Positions 21,453-33,140 are shown, counted from the stretch's first letter. The stretch: DNA of 64,000 bases from Sphaerulina vaccinii (GCA_022570795.1 JAKUDP010000025.1:697001-761000); one strand, 5' to 3'. Program-made: numbers and translations. Notes: generated by a model from the sequence alone, not told the origin.

Positions 21453-23279
21453 ATGTCGATGTCGTCGGGCGAGAAGAAGATCCCCACCTACGCGGCGGAG
21501 GACATCCATGCCATTGTTACAACTGCCGATGGCGAGGTTGTCGAGAACAACGATGCCCTTCATCGTCGATTGGACAACAGACAGATTCAGCTGATTGCTA
21601 TTGGTGGTTCCATTGGTACAGCCATCTTCGTCTCTATTGGTATATCCTCTTGACAGTCATTTACAGCAGCGACAATGCTAACATCGTTCTTCAGGTGGCG
21701 CTCTTGCAAAGGGTGGCCCTGGCTCCCTCTTCCTCGCCTATGCTATCTACGCTATCTTCCTCGGTCTTGTCAACAATGGCACTGCTGAGATGACTGTGCT
21801 ATACCCGGTCTCTGGTGGTTTCGTTCGTCTTGCAGGTCACTTCGTTGACGAGGCATTCGGGTTCATGGCTGGCTGGAACTTCTTCCTGTACGAGGCTTTG
21901 ATCATTCCATTCGAAATTACCGCTTTGACGACTGTGCTTGGATTCTGGTCATCGGACATTCCAGCATACGCCGTTCCGATTGCTTGCATCGTTCTCTACG
22001 GATTGATCAACTTGCTTGCAGTCAAGGCATATGGTGAAGCCGAGTTCTGGCTGTCGGGTGGTAAGGTCATCCTGATCTTCATGCTCTTCGCCTTCACTTT
22101 CGTGACCATGGTCGGCGGCAACCCAGAGCACGATGCTTACGGTTTCCGCAACTGGAACTCTCCAAATGCATTCGCTGAGTACAGATCGACCGGCACACTC
22201 GGACGATGGGAGGGCTTCCTCGCTTGCCTCTGGTCCGCGTCCTTCACAGTCGTCGGTCCTGAGTACGTTTCCATGGTCGCCGCCGAGGCCAAGCGTCCAC
22301 GCATCTACATCAAGTCTGCGTTCAAGACCATGTACGCTCGTTTTGCCATCTTCTTCATTGGTGGCGCTCTTGCTTGCGGCATCGTTGTGGCCTACACAGA
22401 TCCTATCCTCGTCGAAATCCTCTCCGGAAAGGTTGCTGGTGGAGGAACTGCCTCTGCCTCGCCATACGTTATTGCTATGCAGAACCTGAAGATCAACGGC
22501 CTGCCTCACTTGGTCAACGCCCTGCTCTGCACATCCATCTTCTCCGCTGGCAACACCTATACCTACTGCGCTACCCGTTCCCTGTACGGTATGGCTCTCG
22601 AGGGCCGCGCACCAGCATTCCTCCGCTACTGCACCAAGGGTGGTGTCCCAGTGTTCGCCTTCGCTGTTACTATGATCTTCCCATGCTTGTCCTTCCTTCA
22701 GGTCAGCAACGGATCCGCCAAGGTTCTGGGCTGGTTGATCAACTTGGTCACTGCTGGAGGTGTCATCACCTACATCGTCATGAGCACGACTTTCATCTTC
22801 TACTACAAGGCATGCAAGGAGCAAGGCCTTGACCGCAAGAGTCTGCCATACTACGGTTGGGGTCAGCCATACTGCGCCTACCTCGGACTGGCATGGATGG
22901 TGATGATCGTCACCTGCTACGGCTATAGCTCGTTCAACCCATTCGATGTTGAGAGCTTCTTCATCTACTACGCCATGTTGATTCTTGGTAAGTCGACGTC
23001 ACTTGACAATTATATGGAAGACAGATACTAACGATCCTCCCAGCACCAATCACCTTCTTCTCATGGAAGCTCATTCACAAGACGAAGTTCGTCAAGGCTA
23101 GCGAGGCTGATCTCATCTGGCAACGCCCAACCATCGATACCTACGAGGCCACTTTTGTCAACCCACCAAATGGCTTCTGGCGTGAGATGCTTCAGCTGTG
23201 CACTTTCAACCGCATCAAATTCACCGAGGACAGACGACGAGCCAGTGCCGTCGTGCTTGACAGCCAAGAGAAGGTTTAA
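21453..23279 (+). CDS. Amino acid permease (YAT/AAT family)
   Basis: Plasma-membrane proton-coupled amino acid transporter. Exons 21453-21639, 21695-22987 and 23044-23279, 571 aa. Start chosen at GCCATGTCGATGTCG, good context and first in-frame ATG. Family signatures: LIAIGGSIGTAIFVSIGGAL (TM1, split by intron 1), GPGSLFLAY, FGFMAGWNFFLYEALIIPFE, FWLSGGKVILIF, GPEYVSMVAAEAKRPR, SIFSAGNTYTYCATRSLYGMA. About twelve membrane segments; cytosolic ends are short. The sequence resembles the fungal group that contains Dip5/Agp-type carriers, but substrate cannot be read from sequence. Possible GATA-type nitrogen control (see 21016). Confidence 0.9.
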
Positions 23280-23524
23280 ACCAGAAAGAAAAGCTTCTGT
23301 GTATATATGATCCATGATAGCTCTTCATTCGTGAAGGCTACGACTTTCGAAGATGACGATGATGAGATACCCCAATGCATACGCTTCTGCATACAATTTC
23401 TTTCTCTCTTTTCTCAATTTCATCTAGTAACTGCTCGCGGACTGAGACTACCAATGGTTTCTTGGTCGTTCTGCACTGTGGACCCATGTCTATCGATTGC
23501 CACGGCACCCTGTCGAACAGGTCT

Positions 23525-24076
23525 TCAGTGGACAGGTAGGGACTCCACGATAGATATTGGATCCCTGTCTTCAGTTCCATCTGCACGTAAAATGCCTCTG
23601 CTACACAGCACATTCACAACCTGCCGTACCCACCACTGGCAGTCCTTGACTTCTGTCTTCACCCTCTTTCCAGGCTGAGAGCCGTCCGTCTCAACACGAT
23701 TCAGACTCGGACCAGGCGCCTCGATCTCCAGACAGACTCTCTCCAGCTCATCAACCGGTTCATTGTCCACGTAGCCGCCGCCTTCATCTTCATCCTTCTG
23801 AACATATTCTGTCCCAGCTACCGGTTCACCGGAGCACGAAGAAGAACTGACAGCACCAATGCGAAAGCGACGACTAGAGGTTACACTTCGATGCAGAGAG
23901 ACATCGTAGGCGCGGATGATCTCTAGCTTGAAGCCGTTCAGGCGGTCGCCTGAGACGTGGATGCGGCGGCCATGGGTTGAGGAGTCAGCGTCCGGTATGA
24001 AGAAAGACCAGTGTGCTGCGAAGAGAGGTGATGGAGGGATGAGAACATAGACTGGATTCAGAGTAGTAAGTTCCAT
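23525..24076 (-). CDS. Conserved fungal protein of unknown function
   Basis: Single exon, 183 aa from the ATG at 24076 (MELTTLNPVYVLIPPSPLF). The first half looks like a compact fold (LFAAHWSFFIPD, GRRIHVSGDRLNGFKLEI), then an acidic Gly/Glu linker, then a helical end (DELERVCLEIEAPGPSLN, KDCQWWVRQVVNVLC). I recognise the pattern as one seen in uncharacterised ascomycete proteins but cannot name a function. No signal peptide or membrane segment. Confidence 0.65.
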   Translation of the reverse strand: MELTTLNPVYVLIPPSPLFAAHWSFFIPDADSSTHGRRIHVSGDRLNGFKLEIIRAYDVSLHRSVTSSRRFRIGAVSSSSCSGEPVAGTEYVQKDEDEGGGYVDNEPVDELERVCLEIEAPGPSLNRVETDGSQPGKRVKTEVKDCQWWVRQVVNVLCSRGILRADGTEDRDPISIVESLPVH

Positions 24077-24360
24077 TGCATTGTATCCTTGTCTCACTAA
24101 CAACCATGGACATTGTTACGGTTTAGTGTTGACCCGTGCCTGAATTGCTGCCTCAGAACTTGCCTATCGCTCGAACGACCATAACATCCAATGCCAAACA
24201 CTTCTCCGTTCCCAATCTCGATATGTTCGCTCTGTCTTCCGAACACTTGAAGAGTCACAACCTCCTGCTGGTCTTTGTCTGTTCAATTCCCATTAGTCTG
24301 CGGTGCTCTATCTTCATGCATGAGTTCTGCGGCGCCATCTTCTCGGTGAACCCCGAGCTT

Positions 24361-25287
24361 TCAGTACTCAACATATAGCTCCTCCCAAATGTGACATGCA
24401 GAAGTTACGGCCAGGACGATCGCCTGCCCACTGCTAAGACCAAGCACTCGGCGGTTGGTCTCGATGCCCTTCACGAGATCCTTAAACTTCAACATCAGCT
24501 CATCGAAATCAAGCTCTTGGTCTTCTGCACCGCCCTGGTAGACACACAATGGTTCTCTGTCCACCTCCATCTTCAGGCCATTTTTCTTGGTGTAGTCCAG
24601 CTTAACAAGCGAAGTAGCTCGGTCGGAGTACAGCTCCACGTGTTGGAGATGCTGCAACTGATTGTGAGGTATTTGGTGCACCCACGGCATGAAGAATCGT
24701 GCTGTCTCGTCCGAGTCCAGGAGGAGCTCGACATTGACCTCGAAGATCGTCTCGCTGTAGAAGAGCGAGAGGGCTTCGTGTCGCGTCTGTGAGGATACTT
24801 TGCAGATTGGCGGTATTGCGAGCTCTCGTCGCCATGAAGCCTAAGTGGCGGGTTAGCAAAGCTCGTTATGACCCTGTGGCAGCTCGAGACATTTACGCCA
24901 TAGCAATGCCTTCGAGCGAGTGCTTTTCGTTTTGCTTACCTCCGTCGCAGACTTTTCTGGCAGAACAAATCTGTAGACCGCATTTCTCAGCTCTGCGGAG
25001 AGGCCGGCGAAATCGAATGGCTTGGCCATCTTCTCGAGACGTGACAGCATCTCCGGCAGATCGTTGTTGTAGCTTCCACTCAGGCGCGCGAGCAAAGGCT
25101 CGTTGATCGATTCGCGGACAATGCGCCTGGCCTTTCCTGCTTCTCTCAGAGAACTGCGGTCGAAGAGAAGATTGAGGTGTCCGCCCAAGTCATGGTGTTT
25201 CAGCGTGGCGATTATCCGTGGCTTCCAGTCAGCCCAATTGCCCTCGTAGAGGATGCCAGCGGCATCGAGTTGTCCTGATGTTGGCAT
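24361..25287 (-). CDS. Gag-like N-terminal domain fused to 2EXR/F-box-like domain
   Basis: Exons 25287-24940 and 24840-24361 (99-nt intron), 275 aa. Residues 1-95 (AGILYEGNWADWKPRIIATL, KARRIVRESINEPLLARLSG) have the layout of Copia-type Gag/UBN2 domains. From about 96 a fungal 2EXR-like module begins (FDFAGLSAELRNAVYRFVLP, then SSQTRHEALSLFYSETIFEV after the intron), a motif set shared by large families of fungal proteins of unknown role. No protease, integrase or zinc knuckle is present, so this is not a mobile element itself. The ATG at 25287 is first in frame; function unknown. Confidence 0.65.
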
Positions 25288-26228
25288 AATGCGGCACTCT
25301 GCAATGATCGGGTCAGGCGAGAGTGAGGTATGGTGAAGCTCAGGAGGCTGCTGTGACGGATTCGGATTCGAGGTAGAGATGCAGAGGCGGTGGTCGATGG
25401 TCTGATCAGCGGCAACGATGAAGGTGGTGGATTCTGAAGCAACTCCGAAAGTTCGTGGTAATGTTGTTGGTTGCTTGTTTGAGGCGAATTTCCAATTTAG
25501 TTGCTAAGCGGTGGCGTTTGATGATCCACATCTTCTTCAGCTTCACTTCACTCCACGGCAACGCGCTGCCGCCACATTCGCGTCTCGTCGATGGCCAAGG
25601 CTCGAAGGAGATCATCGTTGCCGCCCTTGCGTTGTCAATACTCTTCGGTCTTCCGAGTAAGGTAAGTCCCTACGGTGGAATCGGCCTTACCTGTCCACGA
25701 TATCGTCGAAGGACCTATTGGAGTGTGCATACGGACGAGATGAGACCGCGTTCTTGTGTTCGGCTCTCCAGATCCCTCCGAGGCATTGACGCTGCCAGCA
25801 GATTGGAGGGAGCACAGAAAGCAAAGCAACCTCGAGATAAGCCTGAGTTACATGGTAGATCACTGACCTGTGTACCTAGTCCGCGTGTACGAGCATCGTC
25901 GTCGAAGGCGCGAATGCTCGCGAAGGTCGTCTCCAGCTAAGACAAGCTCACCGCATCTAGTGCGCAATAGTTCTCGAAGTGGTGATACAGAGAGGCAGGG
26001 CATTCGAGGAAGCAATTCGCATCTCGCCAACGGCTTTCCTGCACGCCGTTAGCATTCATTCTGACGCGCATGAATAACAAAGTGAAACCACAAATACCAC
26101 ACTCATGTCCAAATATTCTTCTTACAGTATCTACTATTCTTCATCATCTTTACACTTACAACGCGAAAACACAACTCATGGGGTATCTTGTAACAGCAAA
26201 ACAGCCTTCCCAAACACAAAGAAACAAA
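25288..26228. other. Intergenic
   Basis: About 0.94 kb without a credible coding frame. Overlapping short open frames on both strands share no family pattern. Confidence 0.4.
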
Positions 26229-29200
26229 TCACTTCGCAGGCGTATCCGGTACATCCCAAATGCTCTTCTCCTCCTGTTGTGGCACAGGAGACTTCCCGAA
26301 CGGTATATAACCTGTACTGCTGAAAACAGGCAGCTGACTTGGCCGAAGCAGTTTCGACGAAGGCGCCGGCGCTGATGCTTTAGGTGCAATATCCTGCAGG
26401 TCCAACATATCGTGGTCCACACCCGCACCGGCTTGTACTATCGCAGGATTCGCGATAGGTGGAGGTATCGTTGGTTCAGCTGAAGATGTATGAGCGACGG
26501 TATTCTGCGACTGTTCGTGTGCCCAGACGTTTGGCTCTGGCAGCTCTGGATGTGGCTCTGTGCGCTGTAACATTGCCTGATCGTGAATGCCATTGACCAC
26601 CGCATTCGACACGTGTGGTAAGGTGTCGGTCGGAACTTCTCGTGGGACAACAGGGTTGTTGTCGACAAGTGGCATGGGTGCGACATCCTCTTTGCGCATG
26701 GTGTAAGCTGGCTCTTCCGTTTTGACCTCGGCCTGCATACCCGTCACCCCAGGTACTCCAGCGCCCTGCATTTGACTTTGAGGGAAAGAAGCTGTTGTAG
26801 CGGCAGCCAACGCGGGCATGGTCGCAGCAACAGGACGAGCAGCGACTGGCACCGCTGAGTTTGGTATTATAGCACTCGAAGCTTGAGCTGCTTTCTTCGC
26901 GGCCGCGTTGACTCTCCTCGTCTCCGCTCCCTTCAGAGCTGCCGCTTTGCGCGACGCGTTCAGTTTCTCCATCTGTTTGCGGTCATGCTCTTCTTTCGAC
27001 GCGGGCGCCTTGAGCGTGATCTTCTTGAAGCCACTTGCTAGGCTATCGACATCTGAAGGCTTCTCTGAGGTGTTGCTTCGAACTGCAGGTGGTCGGTTCT
27101 CAACAGTCGGCTTCCCGATCGGCGAGCTCGGTGTACTAGCTGCTGCGGCAGCTGTGCGTGCGGCTTTGACTGGTGCTCGTACCTTCTTCGCACCAAACTG
27201 TGCGCTGGGCGCTGGTACTGGTGGTGGCTTCATCCCGCCGTTTGTGACATTGCTATTCTTGACTGGCATTGGTGGCATTGGCGGCGGCGTATTGTCAGAT
27301 ACGCTATTCGTGATGCTCAGCGCACTACCAGCACTAAGACGTCGACTCAGGCGCCTCTGCTGTGTTACAGCTGTCTCCTGCGAAGGCAGAGTGTCTATAG
27401 TTTCTCGCCGACTAGCCCTGCTCTCGTTACGACTGACAGCCCTTGAGCTTTCGTCGCTGTGGGCGCTTTCAGCATACATAGGTGCCTTGGCTCGACGATC
27501 CCGCAGCTGTCTAGGCTGTCCGGCGTCGTGCGCTGCTGGCGGCGGCATTGCCTCTTTCTTCCCGCGCGGCATGGCAAGCTCGTCTGCTGTGCAGCTCTTG
27601 GTTTGTCTGTCAAGTGGAATGAGCAGATTCGACAGCTCTTGCGTGGCGACAACCCAGTCGACCTCAGGTGGCGGTGGCGTTGGTGCGCGTTCTGGTCTAG
27701 GTACATCGCGCATGGTGCCAGAGATGGAACGTGCGAACTTGTTCGTGTCCACGACTTTGTAAGCGAAGGACTCTGTAGGTGTGGCATAAGTCGGCTGAGG
27801 ACCGACGCGATGCTTCTTGGCCTGAGGTGGTGGTGGAGGATTGATCTTGTGCTCGAGGGCAGTCAGATTGGCACTGGACCACCATGACTTGTCGTATTTC
27901 AGACCAGAATTGATACCAAGACCGCTCATGGAGAGCCCGTTCATCTTGTTGCTGAGACTCATCAGACTGTCAAAGCCATTGGTCTGCGCAGTAATAGGCG
28001 TAGCACAAAGTCCTGACAGATGGCTCAGCACACCACTGCACAGTGCCCGATCACTATAGCCGCCTTCGAGCACGCTGATGACACGACCACCGCAACCTTC
28101 CACTTCTTTTGCCAATTCGACAATGTCCTGGGTGAAGCGAGCATAGAACTCGGTTGGCACATTGACCTTGTGTCGCTGCATACCTTCACCTTCCCACTCG
28201 CTAGCATCAAAGCCGGCTGAGATGAAGATGGCGGCGTGAGGTCGGACCTTGCCTTCAGTTCGTACACGATCGGTGTGGTACTTCAAGAACAACTTAGCTT
28301 TGTCAAGCAGAATCCGATAGCGGTCTTCGTAGAGTGTCCAGAACTCGTCTTCCGTCTTCCAGGGTTGCAAGTGGACATTCCAGATCGATTGGCTATGAGC
28401 ATTCTCGACGCACAAGCTGGCAGCCTGTACTTTAGCGTCGTCACCATATTCGCAAGGATAGCTATTGATGTCATGCAAGCTGTAGTACCCAATGTCAGGA
28501 CTGAGCTTTAACTTGCTATTCGGCTTAGCATTCTGACGCTTCTCATTGTTCTTGCTATTTCGCTCCCACGCAATAGCTTGACTGCCGTCTCCGTGGTGCA
28601 GATCAAAGTCAAAGATGGCTGCATGTGTCAAGCCATAGCATTGCGCAGCATACTCAATTCCAACATGAACGTTATTGAGCCAACAGAACCCACTAGGATG
28701 ATCGGCCGAACAATGATGACCAGGGGGGCGGACTGCCACAAACGCCTTGGAAGTGCTTGATCCTGGGGTAAAGACAGCATCTATGGCATCAGCAACGCCG
28801 CCCAGTGCACCTTGGAACGCATCGAGAGAACCTGGAGCAAGATACAGGTCACCGGGATGCAGCTGTGTCTTCTCAGAATCTCGACTGACTTCCTTGGTTC
28901 CAGCTGCGAGTCTCTCCGGTGCAGCATGACACATGCCTTGAAGTTCTGCCATCCAGTCTGTACCATGTACAGCGGTCACATACGGAGAAGTGATGTCCAT
29001 GGTCCTACCAGTGCGCCTGATTTTGAAAGGTGGCTGTTCGTCTGGATTTCGATTTGGATGTGGTGCATGTTTGGCGCCTTCATGATGACCACCCAACCGG
29101 ACATATGCTGTGGATGCTCCCAGTACACTGGCATGTATGCGCTCAGGTCTCTCAACGATGAGCGAGAGCTGACCTTTGCTAGTCTTCAAACGTGACCAGC

Positions 29201-29756
29201 GATGCCCATAGCATGCGTCGTGGAGAATGACAACAGCATCTGATTGTAGTTCGATATCATTGTGCCCGAGTAACTCCCTCGTGAAGTGTGCAGTTGCTAA
29301 CTGAGCAGCAGTGAGCGGCATGGGCTCTTCGATCGACTCCATCCTACTATGCGCCTCCCTCAACCCTGATATCAAATTTGAGATCGATCGCTTCGGAGTG
29401 TGTTGCTTCTCCTGGTCTTCCGGACCACCTAGTGATGACCTCGACGACTTCTTCCTCAAAGCCGGCGAGGCAGGCGCCTTGCTCATGCTCATACTGCTCG
29501 AGGCACGGCGCGAAGGTGGTTGTGGCCTGGGAGAGTTGGGCTGAAGGTTTGGCGATACTGCCGATGTTCGTCGCGATAGTGGTGTCATGAGATTCGGTGT
29601 AGGCGGAGCCGACGTGCGTGGAGTGTGACCATCTGTTGCAACAGTCATATGTCTCACAGCCTGCGATAGTTCGGTGGTGTCTGTGTCTATGGCCATCGGG
29701 GTGGACTCTTGGGGTGTATGTGCTCCATCTGGTATTCCAGGAGTAGTCTGCTCCAT
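26229..29756 (-). CDS. hos3: Histone deacetylase, Hos3 type
   Basis: Class II-like zinc-dependent lysine deacetylase. Single exon, 1175 aa. A Ser/Pro-rich N-terminus precedes the catalytic domain at about 165-610, with all signature blocks: RPPGHHCSADHPSGFCWLNN (active-site His pair), IFDFDLHHGDGSQ (metal-binding Asp/His), SAGFDASEWEGEG (metal-binding Asp), VLEGGYSDRAL. The remaining 560 residues are disordered: Pro-rich (PPPPPQAKKHRVG), basic (KKVRAPVKAARTAAAAA), with a KEEHDRKQMEKLNASRK helical segment. The long tail is typical of filamentous-fungal Hos3; yeast Hos3 is shorter (697 aa). Yeast Hos3 localises to the bud neck and nuclear pores; similar roles here are inference. Confidence 0.93.
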   Translation of the reverse strand: MEQTTPGIPDGAHTPQESTPMAIDTDTTELSQAVRHMTVATDGHTPRTSAPPTPNLMTPLSRRTSAVSPNLQPNSPRPQPPSRRASSSMSMSKAPASPALRKKSSRSSLGGPEDQEKQHTPKRSISNLISGLREAHSRMESIEEPMPLTAAQLATAHFTRELLGHNDIELQSDAVVILHDACYGHRWSRLKTSKGQLSLIVERPERIHASVLGASTAYVRLGGHHEGAKHAPHPNRNPDEQPPFKIRRTGRTMDITSPYVTAVHGTDWMAELQGMCHAAPERLAAGTKEVSRDSEKTQLHPGDLYLAPGSLDAFQGALGGVADAIDAVFTPGSSTSKAFVAVRPPGHHCSADHPSGFCWLNNVHVGIEYAAQCYGLTHAAIFDFDLHHGDGSQAIAWERNSKNNEKRQNAKPNSKLKLSPDIGYYSLHDINSYPCEYGDDAKVQAASLCVENAHSQSIWNVHLQPWKTEDEFWTLYEDRYRILLDKAKLFLKYHTDRVRTEGKVRPHAAIFISAGFDASEWEGEGMQRHKVNVPTEFYARFTQDIVELAKEVEGCGGRVISVLEGGYSDRALCSGVLSHLSGLCATPITAQTNGFDSLMSLSNKMNGLSMSGLGINSGLKYDKSWWSSANLTALEHKINPPPPPQAKKHRVGPQPTYATPTESFAYKVVDTNKFARSISGTMRDVPRPERAPTPPPPEVDWVVATQELSNLLIPLDRQTKSCTADELAMPRGKKEAMPPPAAHDAGQPRQLRDRRAKAPMYAESAHSDESSRAVSRNESRASRRETIDTLPSQETAVTQQRRLSRRLSAGSALSITNSVSDNTPPPMPPMPVKNSNVTNGGMKPPPVPAPSAQFGAKKVRAPVKAARTAAAAASTPSSPIGKPTVENRPPAVRSNTSEKPSDVDSLASGFKKITLKAPASKEEHDRKQMEKLNASRKAAALKGAETRRVNAAAKKAAQASSAIIPNSAVPVAARPVAATMPALAAATTASFPQSQMQGAGVPGVTGMQAEVKTEEPAYTMRKEDVAPMPLVDNNPVVPREVPTDTLPHVSNAVVNGIHDQAMLQRTEPHPELPEPNVWAHEQSQNTVAHTSSAEPTIPPPIANPAIVQAGAGVDHDMLDLQDIAPKASAPAPSSKLLRPSQLPVFSSTGYIPFGKSPVPQQEEKSIWDVPDTPAK

Positions 29757-29991
29757 GGTGGCAGACCTTTCGCCACAGCGTCACGAGCGCTGTGTTGTCG
29801 TTGTGGTGTCCTGCGAGGCGAAGTGGCGACTTTACCAGACGACGATAATAATGTTGACCCCTTGTCACGCGTGTCGCGAATCCTTGTACCAGGTAATGAT
29901 CTACCTCCTCCTTTGCCACCCAATCAGAGGCCACCTGCCGAAATTCAGACACTTCTCAGCCTCCAAACTGTTCGCTGTACCGAACCAATTC

Positions 29992-30255
29992 TCAAGTGTC
30001 TCGGCTGAAGAGTTGCCTCAATCGCGTCCGCATACGCTTCAAGGTGCTGGTGGTGCTCGTCGTTGGTGAAGCGGGTTCACTCCAGACCGAAGATGAGTCT
30101 CGCAGAAAGGTCTCAAAGTCTGCAGGCAACTTGGGGACCGGAGGCGGTGGTGGAGGTGGGGCTGCTGCTCTTTGATCGTTGTAGTATACGCTCCGCCGTC
30201 TTCTTCTCGACTCCACCGACTGATCACGCCGCGGGGTGCGCTGCTCCTCTGGCAT
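29992..30255 (-). CDS. Possible small Pro-rich protein
   Basis: 87 aa from an ATG at 30255: an Arg-rich start (ESRRRRRSVYY), a polyproline run (PPPPPPPVPKLPADFETFL) and a basic C-terminus (TLKRMRTRLRQLF). The polyproline/acidic-helix layout looks deliberate, but no family is recognised and it sits just upstream of the Hos3 start on the same strand, so it could also be non-coding. Confidence 0.3.
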   Translation of the reverse strand: MPEEQRTPRRDQSVESRRRRRSVYYNDQRAAAPPPPPPPVPKLPADFETFLRDSSSVWSEPASPTTSTTSTLKRMRTRLRQLFSRDT

Positions 30256-31914
30256 GGCGAGAAAGTGTTGCAAAGAGATTCGAAGACCGCGTCCTCGCTG
30301 GTGGTTTTGTGGCAGGACTGACTCGGACTATGGTATTGTATGGACAAGGCACATATGATAATACTGACTCGAGGTATGGAAGAGGAGCAGAATCCTCATC
30401 GCTGACTTAAACAGCCATATCTACGATCCAAAGCCATCTTTGATAGACGTGGAGAGGCCCCTGCATCGCGGCATTCGAGACCAAAACGCGTCTCAAGGAG
30501 TCCTCCACGTCATGCGTACCAGCTGCAGCCCCATATCAGCAATCAATTTGAGCTCAGCCCAGGCTCGTCTCGCTGGTTCTGCTATGCCCTATCCTCGACT
30601 TTGCTCCGGGCCGCAGCATTTGCGATACGGATTGGGATCGTCCAGGACAGGATCGACATGCAAACGCAGCAGTTTTTCCCAAGCGAAGCCATTGGCGCAT
30701 CCATCGTGCACTCCACCTGGACTCTTTGTCTGCAATGCCGACAGAAATCCTTGAAAAGTGGGCTTCCTGATTGGTATTCCTGCCAGACATTCATTTTCAG
30801 CAACCAGGTCATTGGCAGGCCAGTCGACACCTGTAGCCACAAGCTTATCCTTATTTCGACCTCTTTGTACGATTACTTGCAGCCTCGCTACTCCAGCTTC
30901 ATGAACCTTGAGACATCTCTACCACGGAGGCCTCCCACCGCCTCACGATCTCGACCGAAGCTTACCTCCTGGTGACAAGGACACGACCACTTGCGGATCG
31001 CACCTCTTCACTCCCCGGTGACGACGGCAAGAGTTGAGGCTCTGGGCAAATGCCGCATCACGTTACGTGACAGCGCCACATGGATAATAAGTAGGCAATA
31101 CTCTAGCGCCAGCCTCGTGCGCTACAAACCTCTTCATCGAACTTTCGACTCCGACTGGGAAAACCGAGACCATCGGCCCGTCGACTTGGCGATCAGTCTG
31201 CAAGAAGCCGAGTATGAGATATAGCACCTCTACCACTCTTCTGTTGTTCGAGGATCTGCTCCCGTTTAGCAGTAGAACGTGCCCCTAGATGCCACTGACA
31301 TTTGTCAAGAAGGACCCCGCCCAGTGAGAAGTACAGACAAGACCTCACGTGTGACATGTGGCCAATGCAGACGCTACTGGTATCATCACTCGTTCGCACT
31401 ATGCAAGTTACCAAGTGTGCGGTAACCTCGCAGATGCATAATCACGGCGTGCTTACCAACGTACCATCGATGTGTCCGAGGCTGTGCGATCTGGAATGCG
31501 CATGGCATAGCGTAGCATGCTCACAACGAGCAGAAGAGGCTAGCGAAGGAAGCTTCAGCTTTGTACCATGACGACGACATACGACTACTTACCTTCGCAT
31601 ATCATGTGTTGGTCCCCTTTGTATGGCAATGCTCCTAAGTGCGGACTTCCCCGCAGTATGGAGAGAGACTGATACTCACGTATGTCCACGGGTTTGGCAA
31701 AGGCTGACCGCGCAGATCTAGATGTCAATGAGGATCAACTACACGACCTTGCTTGTGATGGACAAGCAGTGAAGCCAGTCGCAGGCTCGCACAATTCCTC
31801 GCCTACGTTGATCGACACAGGGATATGAAGAGCCTGACCCGAAGTCTCAACGACTTACAGACTGTCAGACGACAGCACCTAACATATATCTACACATCAG
31901 GCGAGCAAGGCAAG
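30256..31914. other. 1.66-kb region without a defensible gene
   Basis: The minus strand between about 30890 and 30589 is open for about 100 codons (contains WPANDLVAENECLAGIPIRK) but has no ATG; it could be an internal exon of an unrecognised gene. The right part is presumably promoter of the short-chain dehydrogenase. Confidence 0.35.
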
Positions 31915-33072
31915 ATGCCAGCACCATTCAATCCTCATCAGCCTTATGCGGCTGTGCACGAACATCCAAATGGATCTGGAGACCCACGTCCTACAGCTAT
32001 GCAGATCTTAGAAGACGAGGGCTTGCTGGACGATAATCTCAAGGGAAAGACATTCATGGTAACTGGTTGTTCTGCGGGCCTTGGGATTGAAACAGCTCGT
32101 GCGCTGCATGCAACTGGTATGATCGAGACTGGGTCCTGGGAGAAGTGTAGTCGTAGTGCTGATATGTCTTTTGAACAGGTGCCGATGTATACATGACTGT
32201 ACGACCTTCGAAGGAAGCTCAAGGTCAGAAAATCATTGAAGAGATAAGAGCGTCTAGCACCGGAAGTGGCAAGCTCGAGCTTGTGCTACTGGATCTCTCA
32301 AGTCAGAAGAGCATTCGTAGCGCTGCTGAGGGCTTTCTGAGAAGAAGCTCGAAGTTGAATGTGCTCATCTGCAATGCTGGTGTAATGATGTGTCCCAAAT
32401 CGGTCACAGCTGAAGGCCACGAGATGCACATTGGCAGTAACCATCTTGGTGCGAGCTCACTATCTGTGAATCGCGCAAGTCTTCTCGCTGACAGTTTCAG
32501 GCCATATCCTCCTCTTCCAGCTCCTGAAGCCTCTTCTTATCGCATCCGCCACTCCATCATCAAGCAGTCGAGTGATAACAGTCAGCAGCGCAGGCCACCG
32601 CTTCAGTCCAATCCGCTTCGACGACATAAACTTCGACCGAGATGGCTACAACGGCATACTAGCCTATGGCCAGAGCAAGACCGCAAACATCCACATGGCG
32701 TCCAGCATCGAACGCAAGTACGGGCATCTCAATCTTCACGCCTCTTCCGTGCATCCTGGTGTCATTCTTGACACGGATCTACCACGCCACCAGACGAACG
32801 AAAGTCTCGATAGCGACTTCAACATGGCTGAGTTGTTGCCTTTGATGAAGTCAATCCCGCAAGGAGCTGCTACGCAGGTTTGGGCTGCTACTTCGGAGTA
32901 TCTGAATGACAAGGGCGGAAGGTATCTTGCTGATTGTGGCGAATCTGGACCTCTCAAGGAGGGACACTCTTTTGCTGGGCCGGGGTATGCTGAGCATGCG
33001 TATGATGAGGAGGCGGAGGAGAGGTTGTGGAAATGGAGCTGTGAGCAGGTTGGAGTGTCTGCTGAAGTTTGA
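31915..33072 (+). CDS. Short-chain dehydrogenase/reductase (retinol-dehydrogenase-like)
   Basis: NAD(P)-dependent oxidoreductase of the classical SDR fold. Exons 31915-32116, 32179-32448 and 32501-33072, 347 aa. The cofactor loop TGCSAGLG is at residues 50-57, the NAG motif in LNVLICNAGVM, the catalytic Ser in ITVSSAGHR (about 187) and the YGQSK catalytic Tyr/Lys at 213/217. Both introns are short (62 and 52 nt) and junction residues match the family. An in-frame ATG at 31825 would add 30 residues; I prefer 31915 because of the A at -3 and typical family N-termini. C-terminal part HSFAGPGYAEHAYDEEAEERLWKW resembles fungal retinol dehydrogenase 13/WWOX-like SDRs. Substrate unknown. Confidence 0.85.
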
Positions 33073-33140
33073 AGGTCGAGACCAGGTCAGGTACGGTACT
33101 CAAGTCGTCCAAGGCCGTCCCGGCACGGGTGCTCGTACTT

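Noticed and set aside
21949..22824. 291-codon frame antisense to the permease
   Set aside because: Mirror of a strongly biased coding sequence; acidic nonsense composition.
26908..27762. 284-codon frame antisense to hos3
   Set aside because: Shadow of the real gene, which has all deacetylase motifs on the other strand.
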